From positions 1 through 36,791 of the forward strand of contig MWFE01000008.1 of assembly GCA_002071445.1 (NCBI GenBank): 36,791 nucleotides of DNA, given 5' to 3'. This DNA is from Bacteroidetes bacterium ADurb.Bin008 (GTDB lineage Bacteria; Bacteroidota; Bacteroidia; Bacteroidales; Tenuifilaceae). This document shows, piece after piece, positions 1 through 6,416 of this stretch. The position numbers were made by a program, and so were the translations under genes. Below the pieces are notes generated by a model. That model had not been told where the DNA came from and did no database searches. It saw only the letters and a list, made by a program, of their open reading frames with translations. The stretch's first letter is position 1; the number at the start of each line of letters is the position of its first letter.

Positions 1-156
1 AAAGAAGTAGAGGAAGTTGCTATCCTGGCGGAAGCGATAGGTATTGGCAGGGTAGTTCATGGGCGACTCGCAGTTGCCGGGGATGAGAATAAGCCCGGTA
101 CGGATTTTTTTCCGCAGTTTTAACCGACGTTCGGTGTATATCTCCTTACTAAACAT
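1..156 (-). CDS. Xaa-Pro aminopeptidase (peptidase M24), N-terminal fragment
   Basis: Read on the minus strand from an ATG at 156-154, 52 codons stay open to the window edge. They start MFSKEIYTERRLKLRKKI and continue with SPMNYPANTYRFRQDSNFLY. This is the beginning of the aminopeptidase P N-terminal (AMP_N) domain, recognisable by the NY-x-x-N/D-T-Y-x-F-R-Q-D-S-x-FLY signature. The family removes an N-terminal residue next to proline using a two-metal M24 catalytic domain, which would lie beyond the left edge and is not visible. The gene is transcribed away from the repeat tract and has no sign of damage in the visible part. The family assignment rests on the AMP_N motif only, so a catalytically inactive relative cannot be excluded. 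Confidence 0.85.
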   Translation of the reverse strand, partial: MFSKEIYTERRLKLRKKIRTGLILIPGNCESPMNYPANTYRFRQDSNFLYFF

Positions 157-231
157 AATTACAGCGATTTGTGTAATGAAACAATCTATTTATTGACGCT
201 AAAGTTAGCTTTTTTTCGTGCTATACAAAAA

Positions 232-607
232 TTGGCAGGGCAATTAGCAATTAGCAATGTGCAATTAATAATGAACAATTTGCTAATTCGTTGATTTGGT
301 TATTCGGTTATTCGTGATTTCGGGATGGCGGTTAAATACAATTAGTAATTGACTGGTGGTGTGGGTTTTAGTACCGCAGAGTTACGCCAAGTACCGCTAA
401 GATGCGCAGAGTTTTTGTTCTTTGCGGTCTTTGCGCCTGCTTTGCGGCTCTTTGCGGTATAACTTTTTTTGTACCGCAGAGGTGCGCAGAGATATCGCTA
501 AGTTTCGCAGAGTTTTTATTCTTTGCAGTTCAAATAGCAGATTCGGTTATTTGTAAATTCGTAAATTCGATTAACGTTTCACGAATCCTGTATTACGATT
601 CATTGAG
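232..607. repeat. Interspersed repeat tract 1, upstream of the ATPase gene
   Basis: This non-coding stretch is a mosaic of two repeat families that recur through the left half of the window. One is AT-rich, with words such as GGTTATTCGGTTATTCG and CAATTAGCAATTAG. The other is built from ACCGCAGAGTTACGCC and CTTTGCGG units (366-535). Positions 316-396 recur as a direct repeat of about 80 bases at 1944-2024. Small open frames here only translate the repeats. The tract separates the aminopeptidase from the ATPase gene. Confidence 0.85.
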
Positions 608-615
608 TATATTTG
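608..615 (+). promoter_or_regulatory. Candidate -7 box for the ATPase gene
   Basis: TATATTTG matches the Bacteroidota -7 consensus TAnnTTTG and lies 29 bases before the ATG at 644. A clear TTTG -33 element at the usual spacing is not seen, so the assignment rests on the -7 box alone. Confidence 0.35.
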
Positions 616-643
616 CTCAGCATATTGAGTAAAATTTAATAAC

Positions 644-1828
644 ATGTTTGAACGTTCATATATTAAGCAAGTTAGGGAGCGATTGGCAGAGCCACGACGT
701 TTTATTCAGGTTATTATGGGGCCCCGTCAGGTTGGCAAAACCACTCTTATCAATCAGGTATTAAAAACCATTGCGACCCCCTATCTATACCAATCGGCCG
801 ATGGGGTTACAGTATCCACCGAAACCTGGATTGAACAGGTGTGGGAGTCGGCACGGTTACGCCTGCGGGTATCGGATGCAGATGAGTTGCTCCTTGTTAT
901 AGACGAAGTGCAAAAAATTTCTAATTGGAGCGAGCTGGTTAAACTCCAGTGGGATAACGACACCCTTGCTGGTATAAGCATTAAGGTGGTGCTGCTGGGT
1001 TCATCGCGTACACTTATACAAAGGGGGTTGTCGGAATCGCTGGCAGGACGCTTCGAAATATTGCACCTTGGGCACTGGAGTTACACCGAAATGCAACAGG
1101 CTTATGGGTTGAGTCTTGAGCAATACATATTTTTTGGCGGGTATCCGGGTGCCGCATCACTAATTCACGACGAGGTCAGGTGGAGAAGTTACATAAGGGA
1201 TTCGTTTGTCGAAACCAGCATATCGAGCGATATACTTATGCTTACCCGGGTTGATAAACCATCGCTGCTGAGGCAGCTCTTCGATGTGGGGTGTACATAC
1301 TCGGGGCAAATAGTGTCGTTTACCAAAATTATGGGACAGCTCCACGACGCAGGTAATACCACCACCCTGTCACATTATCTACAACTGCTCTCGGAGAGTG
1401 GATTGCTGGGAGGGCTTAGCAAGTATGCCGGCAACATAATTCGGAAACGCAATTCTAGTCCTAAGTTTCAGGTATTTAACAATGCGCTTATGAGCGCCGT
1501 GTCGCACGTTATCTTTGACTCTACCGTGCAGGATGCAATGCTTTGGGGGCGTTGGGTTGAGTCGGCTGTGGGAGCGCATCTTATAAATTGCGCTGCTTCC
1601 CAAGGATATAACCTATATTACTGGAGGGATGGTAACAACGAGGTGGACTACATACTGGAGCGGGGGCATGAAGTGGTTGCTTTGGAAGTGAAGAGCGGAG
1701 CAAAAATCAGGAGTAGGGGAATGGAAGTGTTTACTGAACAATTCAAACCCAAACGAGTGCTGATGGTGGGAAGTCAGGGCATTGCCTTGGATGAATTTTT
1801 GTCAATAAACCCCATGGAACTGTTTTGA
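644..1828 (+). CDS. AAA ATPase with DUF4143-type C-terminal domain
   Basis: A 394-residue protein of the AAA_14/DUF4143 group, whose cellular role is not firmly known. Walker A is GPRQVGKTT at residues 26-34 and Walker B is LLLVIDE around 82-88. The segment GSSRTLIQRGLSESLAGRFE around 119-138 fits the sensor/arginine region of the family. The C-terminal half carries NEVDYIL (332-338) and ALEVKSG (346-352), the D...E-x-K pattern of a PD-(D/E)xK-like nuclease fold. Length is normal for the family. The ATG at 644 is the first start in frame and follows a TAnnTTTG box. The gene stands alone between repeat tracts, with direct repeats of about 80 bases on either side (316-396 and 1944-2024). It is not part of an operon. 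Such ATPases occur as scattered accessory genes in Bacteroidota; a link to toxin-antitoxin or defence functions would be inference. Confidence 0.9.
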   Translation: MFERSYIKQVRERLAEPRRFIQVIMGPRQVGKTTLINQVLKTIATPYLYQSADGVTVSTETWIEQVWESARLRLRVSDADELLLVIDEVQKISNWSELVKLQWDNDTLAGISIKVVLLGSSRTLIQRGLSESLAGRFEILHLGHWSYTEMQQAYGLSLEQYIFFGGYPGAASLIHDEVRWRSYIRDSFVETSISSDILMLTRVDKPSLLRQLFDVGCTYSGQIVSFTKIMGQLHDAGNTTTLSHYLQLLSESGLLGGLSKYAGNIIRKRNSSPKFQVFNNALMSAVSHVIFDSTVQDAMLWGRWVESAVGAHLINCAASQGYNLYYWRDGNNEVDYILERGHEVVALEVKSGAKIRSRGMEVFTEQFKPKRVLMVGSQGIALDEFLSINPMELF

Positions 1829-1832
1829 AGCA

Positions 1833-2043
1833 ATGAACAATGCAATGAGAAATTAGTAATTTGTTGATTTTGCAGATTCGGTTATTCGTTTATTCGGCTA
1901 TATGCTAATCCTATGATGAGGTGATTTGCATCCCCTATCACGATGAATCGGGATTGCGGTTAAATTCAATGAACAATTGACTGGCGGTATGGGTTTTAGT
2001 ACCGCAGAGTTACGCCAAGTACCGCAATCCCGAATCCCGACAC
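1833..2043. repeat. Interspersed repeat tract 2, cut by the insertion sequence
   Basis: The tract contains the AT-rich GGTTATTCG words, a half-palindromic CCCGA/TCGGG word (around 1940-1955) and, at 1944-2024, the second copy of the block of about 80 bases also seen at 316-396 and in part at 5253-5330. The copy runs through AGTACCGCAGAGTTACGCC. After AAGTACCGC (to 2024) it departs from the other copies and ends at the left inverted repeat of the insertion sequence at 2044. Confidence 0.8.
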
Positions 2044-2075
2044 GTCAGCGATTTTTTTAGATACATTGGTTTTAG
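2044..2075 (+). repeat. Left inverted repeat of the insertion sequence
   Basis: It begins GTCAGCGATTTTTT and pairs with the inverted copy at 4159-4190. The first 14 bases are identical, and TTTTAG agrees again at positions 27-32 of the two ends. Confidence 0.85.
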
Positions 2076-2324
2076 TTTTAAGCATCATTTTTAATCTGAA
2101 TTTCTATCGAGTTGAATTACTTTCATTGCCCTCCCTTCAATACGGTGGTCCCTTCCCTGAATTTGCAGCACGAGCCATCCCTAATGCTAAATTAGAATAA
2201 GGCGATACTATTTCTTCGATTAGCTCTAACGCCACAACTCGAATTTACATATATATTTATACATGTTTGCATTGTGGTAATTATTATTTACCTTATTGCT
2301 CTGGTATTCAAAATTATTTCTACC

Positions 2325-2358
2325 TTTACCGCCATATATAAATTTAGTCTATTTTTGT
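2325..2358 (+). promoter_or_regulatory. Candidate transposase promoter
   Basis: TATTTTTG at 2351-2358 matches the TAnnTTTG -7 consensus and TTTA at 2325-2328 is a three-of-four match to a TTTG -33 box, 22 bases apart. The transposase ATG follows at 2379. The 2060-2320 stretch of the element shows no convincing gene on either strand. Confidence 0.4.
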
Positions 2359-2378
2359 TCAACTCATAGGTAAAAGCC

Positions 2379-4152
2379 ATGGAAATCTCAATCAAAGGCA
2401 TCAGGGGGAAAGATTTTGTCATTGGCCCAACGGATAGCTTATGCAGGAAGCTGTCCATGCTCATCGAGGGGCACTGCACCATCGGGGTGCAGGAGGCCAT
2501 AAAGAAGTACGGGTATACCGAGCAGAGGTACTACCAGCTGCTGCGGAAATACAAGGAGGGCGGCGCCCGTGCCCTCATGAACAGCAAGCCCGGCCCGGAC
2601 AAGCCCGCCGTCAGGACCAGGGAGGTAGTGAATCAGATCATCCGGCTCCGCTTTCTGGACCCCCTCTCCGGCGCTGATGTGCTCGCCCAGAAGCTGAACC
2701 AGATGGGGTGTAGGGTGAGCCGGCGCAGCGTGGAGAGGACCATCACGGAGTACGGGCTTCAAAAAAAACGCATGCCCTGAACCCCCGGGAGGAGAAACGC
2801 AGGCAGGACGTTGAGGTACACCAAACGAAGCGGGAGCTAGTGCGGGCCAGCGTCAGCCCCCGGGGGTAGAGCGGCTGTTCAGGGAGAGCCTCTCAAAAAA
2901 GATAAGCGGTACCCTGGTCGGTTTATGGTTCCTGGCCGCTGAGCATCTACGCCTGGGCAGCTGGGACCTGATCAAGGGCTACACCGGGGGTGCCGATGCG
3001 GACCTTGAACCCCGCATAGCCATGCAGCTAGTCAATGAGGCCGCGCTGTGCAGCAACCGCATAAGGAGGAGCAATTACATTACCCATCAGGGGTTTGAGC
3101 TGCTCAACGGGCTGGGGTTCCTGGTGACCGACAAGCAGGCGCACGACCTGCTCAACCGGCACACGGTCAGCGAAGCCCAATCGTTACAGGAAGCATTGGC
3201 TGCCATGAGGATGAACCATGGCCATTACCGGGGGCGCTTAGTGGCCATAGACCCCCACCGCATTGTGTCCACCTCCCAACGGGTCATGCCGATGAAGAGG
3301 AAGCAGCCGCAGGAGCCCTCAAGAAAAATGGTGCAGACCTTTTTTGCCCTGGATGCCCAAACCGGGCAGCCGATAGGGTGTGGCATAGGTTCGCCCGGCG
3401 CCAATACTGCCCAGGCGACCATGGGCCTGCTGAAGATGGTGGGGCCGGTGAGTAAGGATGCGCTGGTACTGGCCGACAAGGAGCACTTCACCGAACGGTT
3501 AATCCGGAGCATAGCGCACAACGGCGACTTTGAACTCCTTGTCCCCGCAGTATCAACAGCGAGGGTCCGAGCGGCAGAACGCTCCCAAACTTACCTGCGG
3601 GAATGGGCCGGGTATGCGGTGGCGGAAACGAGGTTTAATTTTGCGGGGCGTAAAGAAAAATACAGGCTGATCTCCCAGCGTGAGGGGGAAACAGCCGCAA
3701 GCTACCGGTACAAATCGTTTTTGGCCATATCCGAAAAATCTGCAACAGAGCTGCTAACGGAAATGTACAGGGAGAGGTGGGCCATTGAAGACTTTTTTAA
3801 TTTCGATGGCGCCATGGGCTTTGACCGGGCTTCAACGTTTAACCTGAACATACGCTATGGCAAGATGTCCCTGGCCCTACTGGCCCAAGCGGCAACGCAT
3901 GATCTAAGAAAGAGGTTGCCAAAGCCGTACAGCCGATGGAATGCAACGCATTTGGCTGACGCAGTATTTACAAAAATGGATGGGGATATAAGGGTGAAAG
4001 ACGACGCGATCGTGGTAACCTGTTATAATGCCCCACAAGAATTAGGGTTGCAAAACAACTATCAGGGCCTACCGGCAAAGCTGATGTCGGAAGGGATTAA
4101 CCCCAAAATGCCCTGGCTCTATGATTACAAGTTAGATTTTAGGTTCAAATAA
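2379..4152 (+). pseudogene. DDE transposase, coding frame interrupted twice
   Basis: The reading frame is in three pieces: 2379-2780 (frame of the ATG), about 2762-2869, and about 2869-4152. Joined, they give roughly 590 residues. The N-terminal piece is a helix-turn-helix region (YTEQRYYQLLRKYKEGG, then a second HTH ending RRSVERTITEYGL). The C-terminal piece has a DDE catalytic core: LVAIDPHR, LVLADKEHF and YRERWAIEDFF, the acidic residues being D77, D152 and E256 counted from the ATG at 3022. The first break is at a run of eight A (2761-2768), the second at C5G5 (2857-2866). Each needs a -1 shift, as if one homopolymer base were missing. Residues encoded upstream of the 3022 ATG (RLFRESLSKKISGTLVGLWF) are clearly protein-like, so 3022 is not a true start. 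The gene is either dead, read by frameshifting, or carries sequencing errors. Confidence 0.8.
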
Positions 4153-4690
4153 GATTTACTAAAATGAATACCCCGTAAAAAATCGCTGACTTGTTGGGTT
4201 CCTCTAGTTCTATTTGCCAACTGGCATGTTCCAATTCCCTCAATGATGTCCAGGGAGGAGTAGCCATATGGGGGTTGTTATCCATAAAATCGCCATCCTT
4301 TGAAAACTTGAAGCGCAATGCGCCCATACGGTTGCCATCGTATATCCCCATCAAATAATCGGTTTCCCATAAGTGTCGGGGAGTTCTCCCCTCATTACGA
4401 GCCACAATGGCCTCCTTGCGTTGGAGTAAAGTTCGCCCCCATCTGTCGGGTGATGAGTCGAGGAAAATACCAAAGTTTTGTTTGCTCGGGGGGAGGAACT
4501 GCTTGCCGGTGAAGGCCGTTAAATCGGGATCGATGTTGCGGAATTGAGAGTATTTAAGCCATTGAGTGTCATTCTCGAAGTAGAAAACCTCTTTGCCCCT
4601 CACCATCTCGCTTTGAAGTGTACCCATGAAAATTGGCTGAACGAATTCATGCCAATCCATGTAAACATATATATTTCTTTTGGCTAACAT
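4145..4690 (-). pseudogene. hipA: HipA-family toxin kinase, truncated by the insertion sequence
   Basis: The first approximately 166 codons, from the ATG at 4690, match the N-terminal part of HipA. The protein starts MLAKRNIYVYMDW and contains the conserved stretch FGIFLDSSPDRWGRTLLQRKE and the segment LMGIYDGNRMGALRF. HipA is normally about 400-440 residues, with a Ser/Thr kinase domain in the C-terminal two thirds that phosphorylates targets such as glutamyl-tRNA synthetase. Here the frame runs into the insertion sequence at 4190 and picks up 15 foreign residues (from KSAIFYG), ending at 4145. The ATP-binding and catalytic motifs of HipA_C are absent, and I find no continuation on the far side of the element. 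The product cannot be an active kinase. It lies two bases downstream of hipB and would be co-transcribed with it. Confidence 0.85.
4159..4190 (-). repeat. Right inverted repeat of the insertion sequence
   Basis: It ends AAAAAATCGCTGAC at 4190, the inverted counterpart of 2044-2057. The boundary falls inside the hipA reading frame, which continues into the element for 15 codons before a stop. Confidence 0.85.
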
Positions 4691-4692
4691 TT

Positions 4693-4995
4693 TTACCTTT
4701 TCGAAACCCTTTCCTTCACAGTCAATTTGGCATCCTGTAAAATTCTACCCAGCTCATCGTCCTTTGCCACTTTTATCAAATCCTTGTCCAGCCCAAGTAT
4801 GGCAAGCACCCTGAAGTAGTTGCCCAGAGAAACACCCTCGTTGCCCCGTTCAATTTTTATGAGGGTATTGCGAGAAATATCTGCCCTCTCGGCAATCTGC
4901 TCCGCTGTGAGATTCCTGCGTAACCGGGCAAGCCTGATATTGTCGCCAAAGGCTGACAGGGTTCTCTTTTGCGATGGAAGAAGGGGGCGTTTCAT
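4693..4995 (-). CDS. hipB: HipB-like antitoxin, XRE-family HTH regulator
   Basis: A 100-residue protein with a canonical Cro/C1-type helix-turn-helix: FGDNIRLARLRRNLTAEQIAERADISRNTLIKIERG around residues 17-52, followed by a short C-terminal tail (LTVKERVSKR). HipB binds its own operator and neutralises HipA. The order hipB then hipA, with only two bases between the stop and the next ATG, is the standard arrangement. A TATATTTG -7 box lies upstream (5028-5021 on the minus strand). The gene itself looks intact although its partner is truncated, so it may persist as an orphan regulator that could still buffer a HipA encoded elsewhere (inference). A generic XRE regulator is the alternative, but the hipA neighbour makes HipB most likely. 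Confidence 0.85.
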   Translation of the reverse strand: MKRPLLPSQKRTLSAFGDNIRLARLRRNLTAEQIAERADISRNTLIKIERGNEGVSLGNYFRVLAILGLDKDLIKVAKDDELGRILQDAKLTVKERVSKR

Positions 4996-5020
4996 TTTTT
5001 GTAATGTTAATTATAATGCA

Positions 5021-5028
5021 CAAATATA
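5021..5028 (-). promoter_or_regulatory. Candidate -7 box of the hipBA operon
   Basis: Read on the minus strand this is TATATTTG, a full match to TAnnTTTG, 26 bases upstream of the hipB ATG. No convincing -33 element or palindromic HipB operator could be picked out by eye. Confidence 0.35.
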
Positions 5029-5102
5029 ATGTATTTTGCTCAGTATAGTGAACTTTATCTTAAAAATAATCGAGAATATTTTTGAAACAGTGATACTTTT
5101 AT

Positions 5103-5612
5103 AAGCGATTATTTGGTTATTCAGTTATTCGCAAATTCGATTATTCGTTGATTTGCAGATTAGCGTCTCTGCGTCTTAGCGGTTAAACGGGGTACGGGGT
5201 AGGAGTTCATTGTTCCTAGTTCGTGGTTCGTGAAGCTCAGCGTCTATGAGCCTCTGCGGTTAAATACAATGAGCAATTGACTGGTGGTATGGGCTTTAGT
5301 ACCGCAGAGTTTTTTCTTTGCGGTATAACTTTAGTACCGCAGAGTTACGCAGAGATACCGCTAAGTTTCGCTGAGTTTTTGTTCTTAGCGGTACTTTGCT
5401 TCTTGGCGGTTCTTTGCGGCACTTCTTTTTTAGTACCGCAGAGTTACGCCAAGTACCGCTAAGATGCGCAAAGATGTGCAGAACTTTTGTTCTTTGTGAT
5501 TCAAATAGTAGATTCGGTTATTCGGTTATTCGGTTATTTACATATTAACAAATTAGCAAATTTACGAATTCACGCATTCACGCATCAGCGTATTAACGCA
5601 TTAACGCAAATT
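5103..5612. repeat. Interspersed repeat tract 3, between hipB and the four-helix gene
   Basis: About 510 bases without a gene. In order they hold GGTTATTCG-type words (5107-5160), GCGTCT/GCGGTTAAA words, a partial copy of the 316-396 block (5253-5330), two rounds of ACCGCAGAGTTACGC with CTTTGCGG-type complements (5310-5500), then GATTCGGTTATTCGG triplication (5511-5540) and a 31-base word (5548-5578) repeated exactly at 6014-6044. The open frame at 5277-5462 only translates these repeats. Confidence 0.85.
5548..5578 (+). repeat. Perfect 31-base direct repeat, left copy
   Basis: The segment starts ACAAATTAGCAAATTTACG and ends GAATTCACGCATT. It is identical to 6014-6044. The two copies bracket the four-helix-bundle gene, 466 bases apart start to start. 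Confidence 0.9.
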
Positions 5613-5613
5613 A

Positions 5614-5973
5614 CTATTCACTCAATTTATTATAAAGACTATTTAATTGATTTGTTATTTTTTCATTCTTTTCTCGTAACTCTGAATATTGTTTTGCATC
5701 AATCCAATTAAAATCATTGGCTAAAATGATAAAGTTTAAAACTTCAATTGCTGAACCAAAGGCTTGGTTAATAAATCTTGCTTTGTCCTTTTGGGTATTA
5801 CGCGCCATCCCCTCTGCAACGTTAGCTGCAATGCTTATGGCTGCTCTTCTTATTTGCATCACCATTCCATATCGTTCATCCAGAGGAAATTCTTTGGTAG
5901 CCTCATAAATATCTTTAACAAAAGAACGTGCCTCCTGCCAAACCTCTAATCGCTCAAAGTAAAACTCGTGCAT
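5614..5973 (-). CDS. Four-helix-bundle protein (S23 / 23S rRNA IVS type)
   Basis: A 119-residue protein with the family signature: FERLEVWQEARSFVKDIYEAT at 6-26, then AISIAANVAEGMARNTQKDKARFINQAFGSAIEV, the conserved helix pair of the four-helix-bundle family (also called ribosomal protein S23, found in 23S rRNA intervening sequences). Length is typical. The biochemical role is not established; related proteins form small oligomers. The ATG at 5973 directly adjoins repeat tract 4. The gene is alone, on the minus strand, and bracketed by an exact 31-base direct repeat (5548-5578 and 6014-6044), which suggests it sits in a repeat-bounded unit rather than in an operon. Family identification is firm, function unknown. 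Confidence 0.9.
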   Translation of the reverse strand: MHEFYFERLEVWQEARSFVKDIYEATKEFPLDERYGMVMQIRRAAISIAANVAEGMARNTQKDKARFINQAFGSAIEVLNFIILANDFNWIDAKQYSELREKNEKITNQLNSLYNKLSE

Positions 5974-6105
5974 TATTATTCGTTGATTCGTTGATTCGGT
6001 GATTCGGTTAATTACAAATTAGCAAATTTACGAATTCACGCATTAACGCATTCACAAATTTACGAATTTACGAATTCACAAATTCACGCATTTACTCATT
6101 TACAA
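5974..6105. repeat. Interspersed repeat tract 4, after the four-helix gene start
   Basis: It is built of ATTCGTTGATTCG words followed by the exact 31-base word at 6014-6044 and degenerate TTTACGAATTCACGCATT units to about 6095. This is the same AT-rich family as the end of tract 3, in the same orientation. Confidence 0.8.
6014..6044 (+). repeat. Perfect 31-base direct repeat, right copy
   Basis: Identical to 5548-5578. It lies 40 bases upstream of the minus-strand four-helix gene start. Confidence 0.9.
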
Positions 6106-6312
6106 AACTCCCAAAAATTTAAATATTCCTTTTTCATCGTTCATAGCTAAAAAAAAGCCATTGACCAAAATAAATGATACGTTGGTAAACAAAGCAGTGA
6201 TTAAAACCGTAATGGGAGCAGCCAAATGCCCGAAAATGATAAAAATATACATAACTTGCGGGGCTATTTGTCCGATAATGGGCACACAGTACCTCATGTA
6301 TGGAATGACCAC
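6100..6312 (-). CDS. Possible small membrane protein or gene remnant
   Basis: A minus-strand frame of 70 codons from a GTG at 6312 is strongly hydrophobic: MRYCVPIIGQIAPQVMYIF, FGHLAAPITVLITALF and SFILVNGFFLAMNDEKG suggest two or three membrane segments. The frame stays open upstream of the GTG toward 6375 without an ATG start. It could be the C-terminal end of a decayed membrane-protein gene. I recognise no family. A second minus-strand frame over the same bases is also open, which lowers the weight of the open frame as evidence. It lies head to head with the giant gene. Confidence 0.25.
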   Translation of the reverse strand: MVIPYMRYCVPIIGQIAPQVMYIFIIFGHLAAPITVLITALFTNVSFILVNGFFLAMNDEKGIFKFLGVL

Positions 6313-6416
6313 TCTGCATTTTGCTGAATACCAGTAAAATATATCGAGTGGTGCAAATTTTGCATATATATAAGGTTACAAAAAAAATATATTACTACGA
6401 TAAAAAGCCATACACT

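Larger units (their letters stand above)
2044..4190 (+). mobile_element. Insertion sequence (2147 bp) with DDE transposase, frameshifted
   Basis: The ends carry inverted repeats: the outermost 14 bases, GTCAGCGATTTTTT, are identical at 2044-2057 and, inverted, at 4177-4190, and about 24 of the first 32 positions agree. Inside is one plus-strand transposase gene. The element is far richer in G+C than its surroundings: the 60 bases from 2641 have 40 G/C. That suggests recent arrival from another genome. No target-site duplication is visible (CCCGACAC on the left, TTGTTGGG on the right), and the right end lies inside hipA while the missing part of hipA is not on the left. I therefore infer that insertion or later recombination deleted flanking DNA. 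The family was not identified; the ERW...E motif suggests the IS4-like DDE superfamily. Confidence 0.85.

Noticed and set aside
402..632. Short plus-strand ORF rich in Cys and Phe before the ATPase gene
   Set aside because: It translates the CTTTGCGG repeat units of tract 1 and has no family features; similar ORFs appear wherever the repeats occur (5277-5462, 17079-17412 minus strand).
2130..2250. Short open minus-strand stretch inside the IS left end, reading VVALELIEEIVSPYSNLALG
   Set aside because: Only about 36 codons between stops without a good start and with no family that I recognise; possibly a remnant but not supportable.
3022..4152. Separate transposase gene starting at the ATG 3022
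   Set aside because: Protein-like sequence continues upstream of this ATG in the same frame to about 2869 and joins the N-terminal part by two -1 shifts, so it is the C-terminal portion of one gene.
5103..5612. Repeat tract considered as a CRISPR array
   Set aside because: The units vary in length and sequence, there is no constant repeat of 25-40 bases with regular unique spacers, and no cas genes lie nearby.
6352..6364. Palindrome TGCAAATTTTGCA upstream of the giant gene as an operator
   Set aside because: A single AT-rich 13-base palindrome is expected by chance in such sequence and no second copy was found nearby.
6321..6416. TTG at 6321 as start of the giant protein
   Set aside because: It would place 32 residues rich in Lys and Tyr before a good signal peptide; the ATG at 6417 gives a normal export signal.
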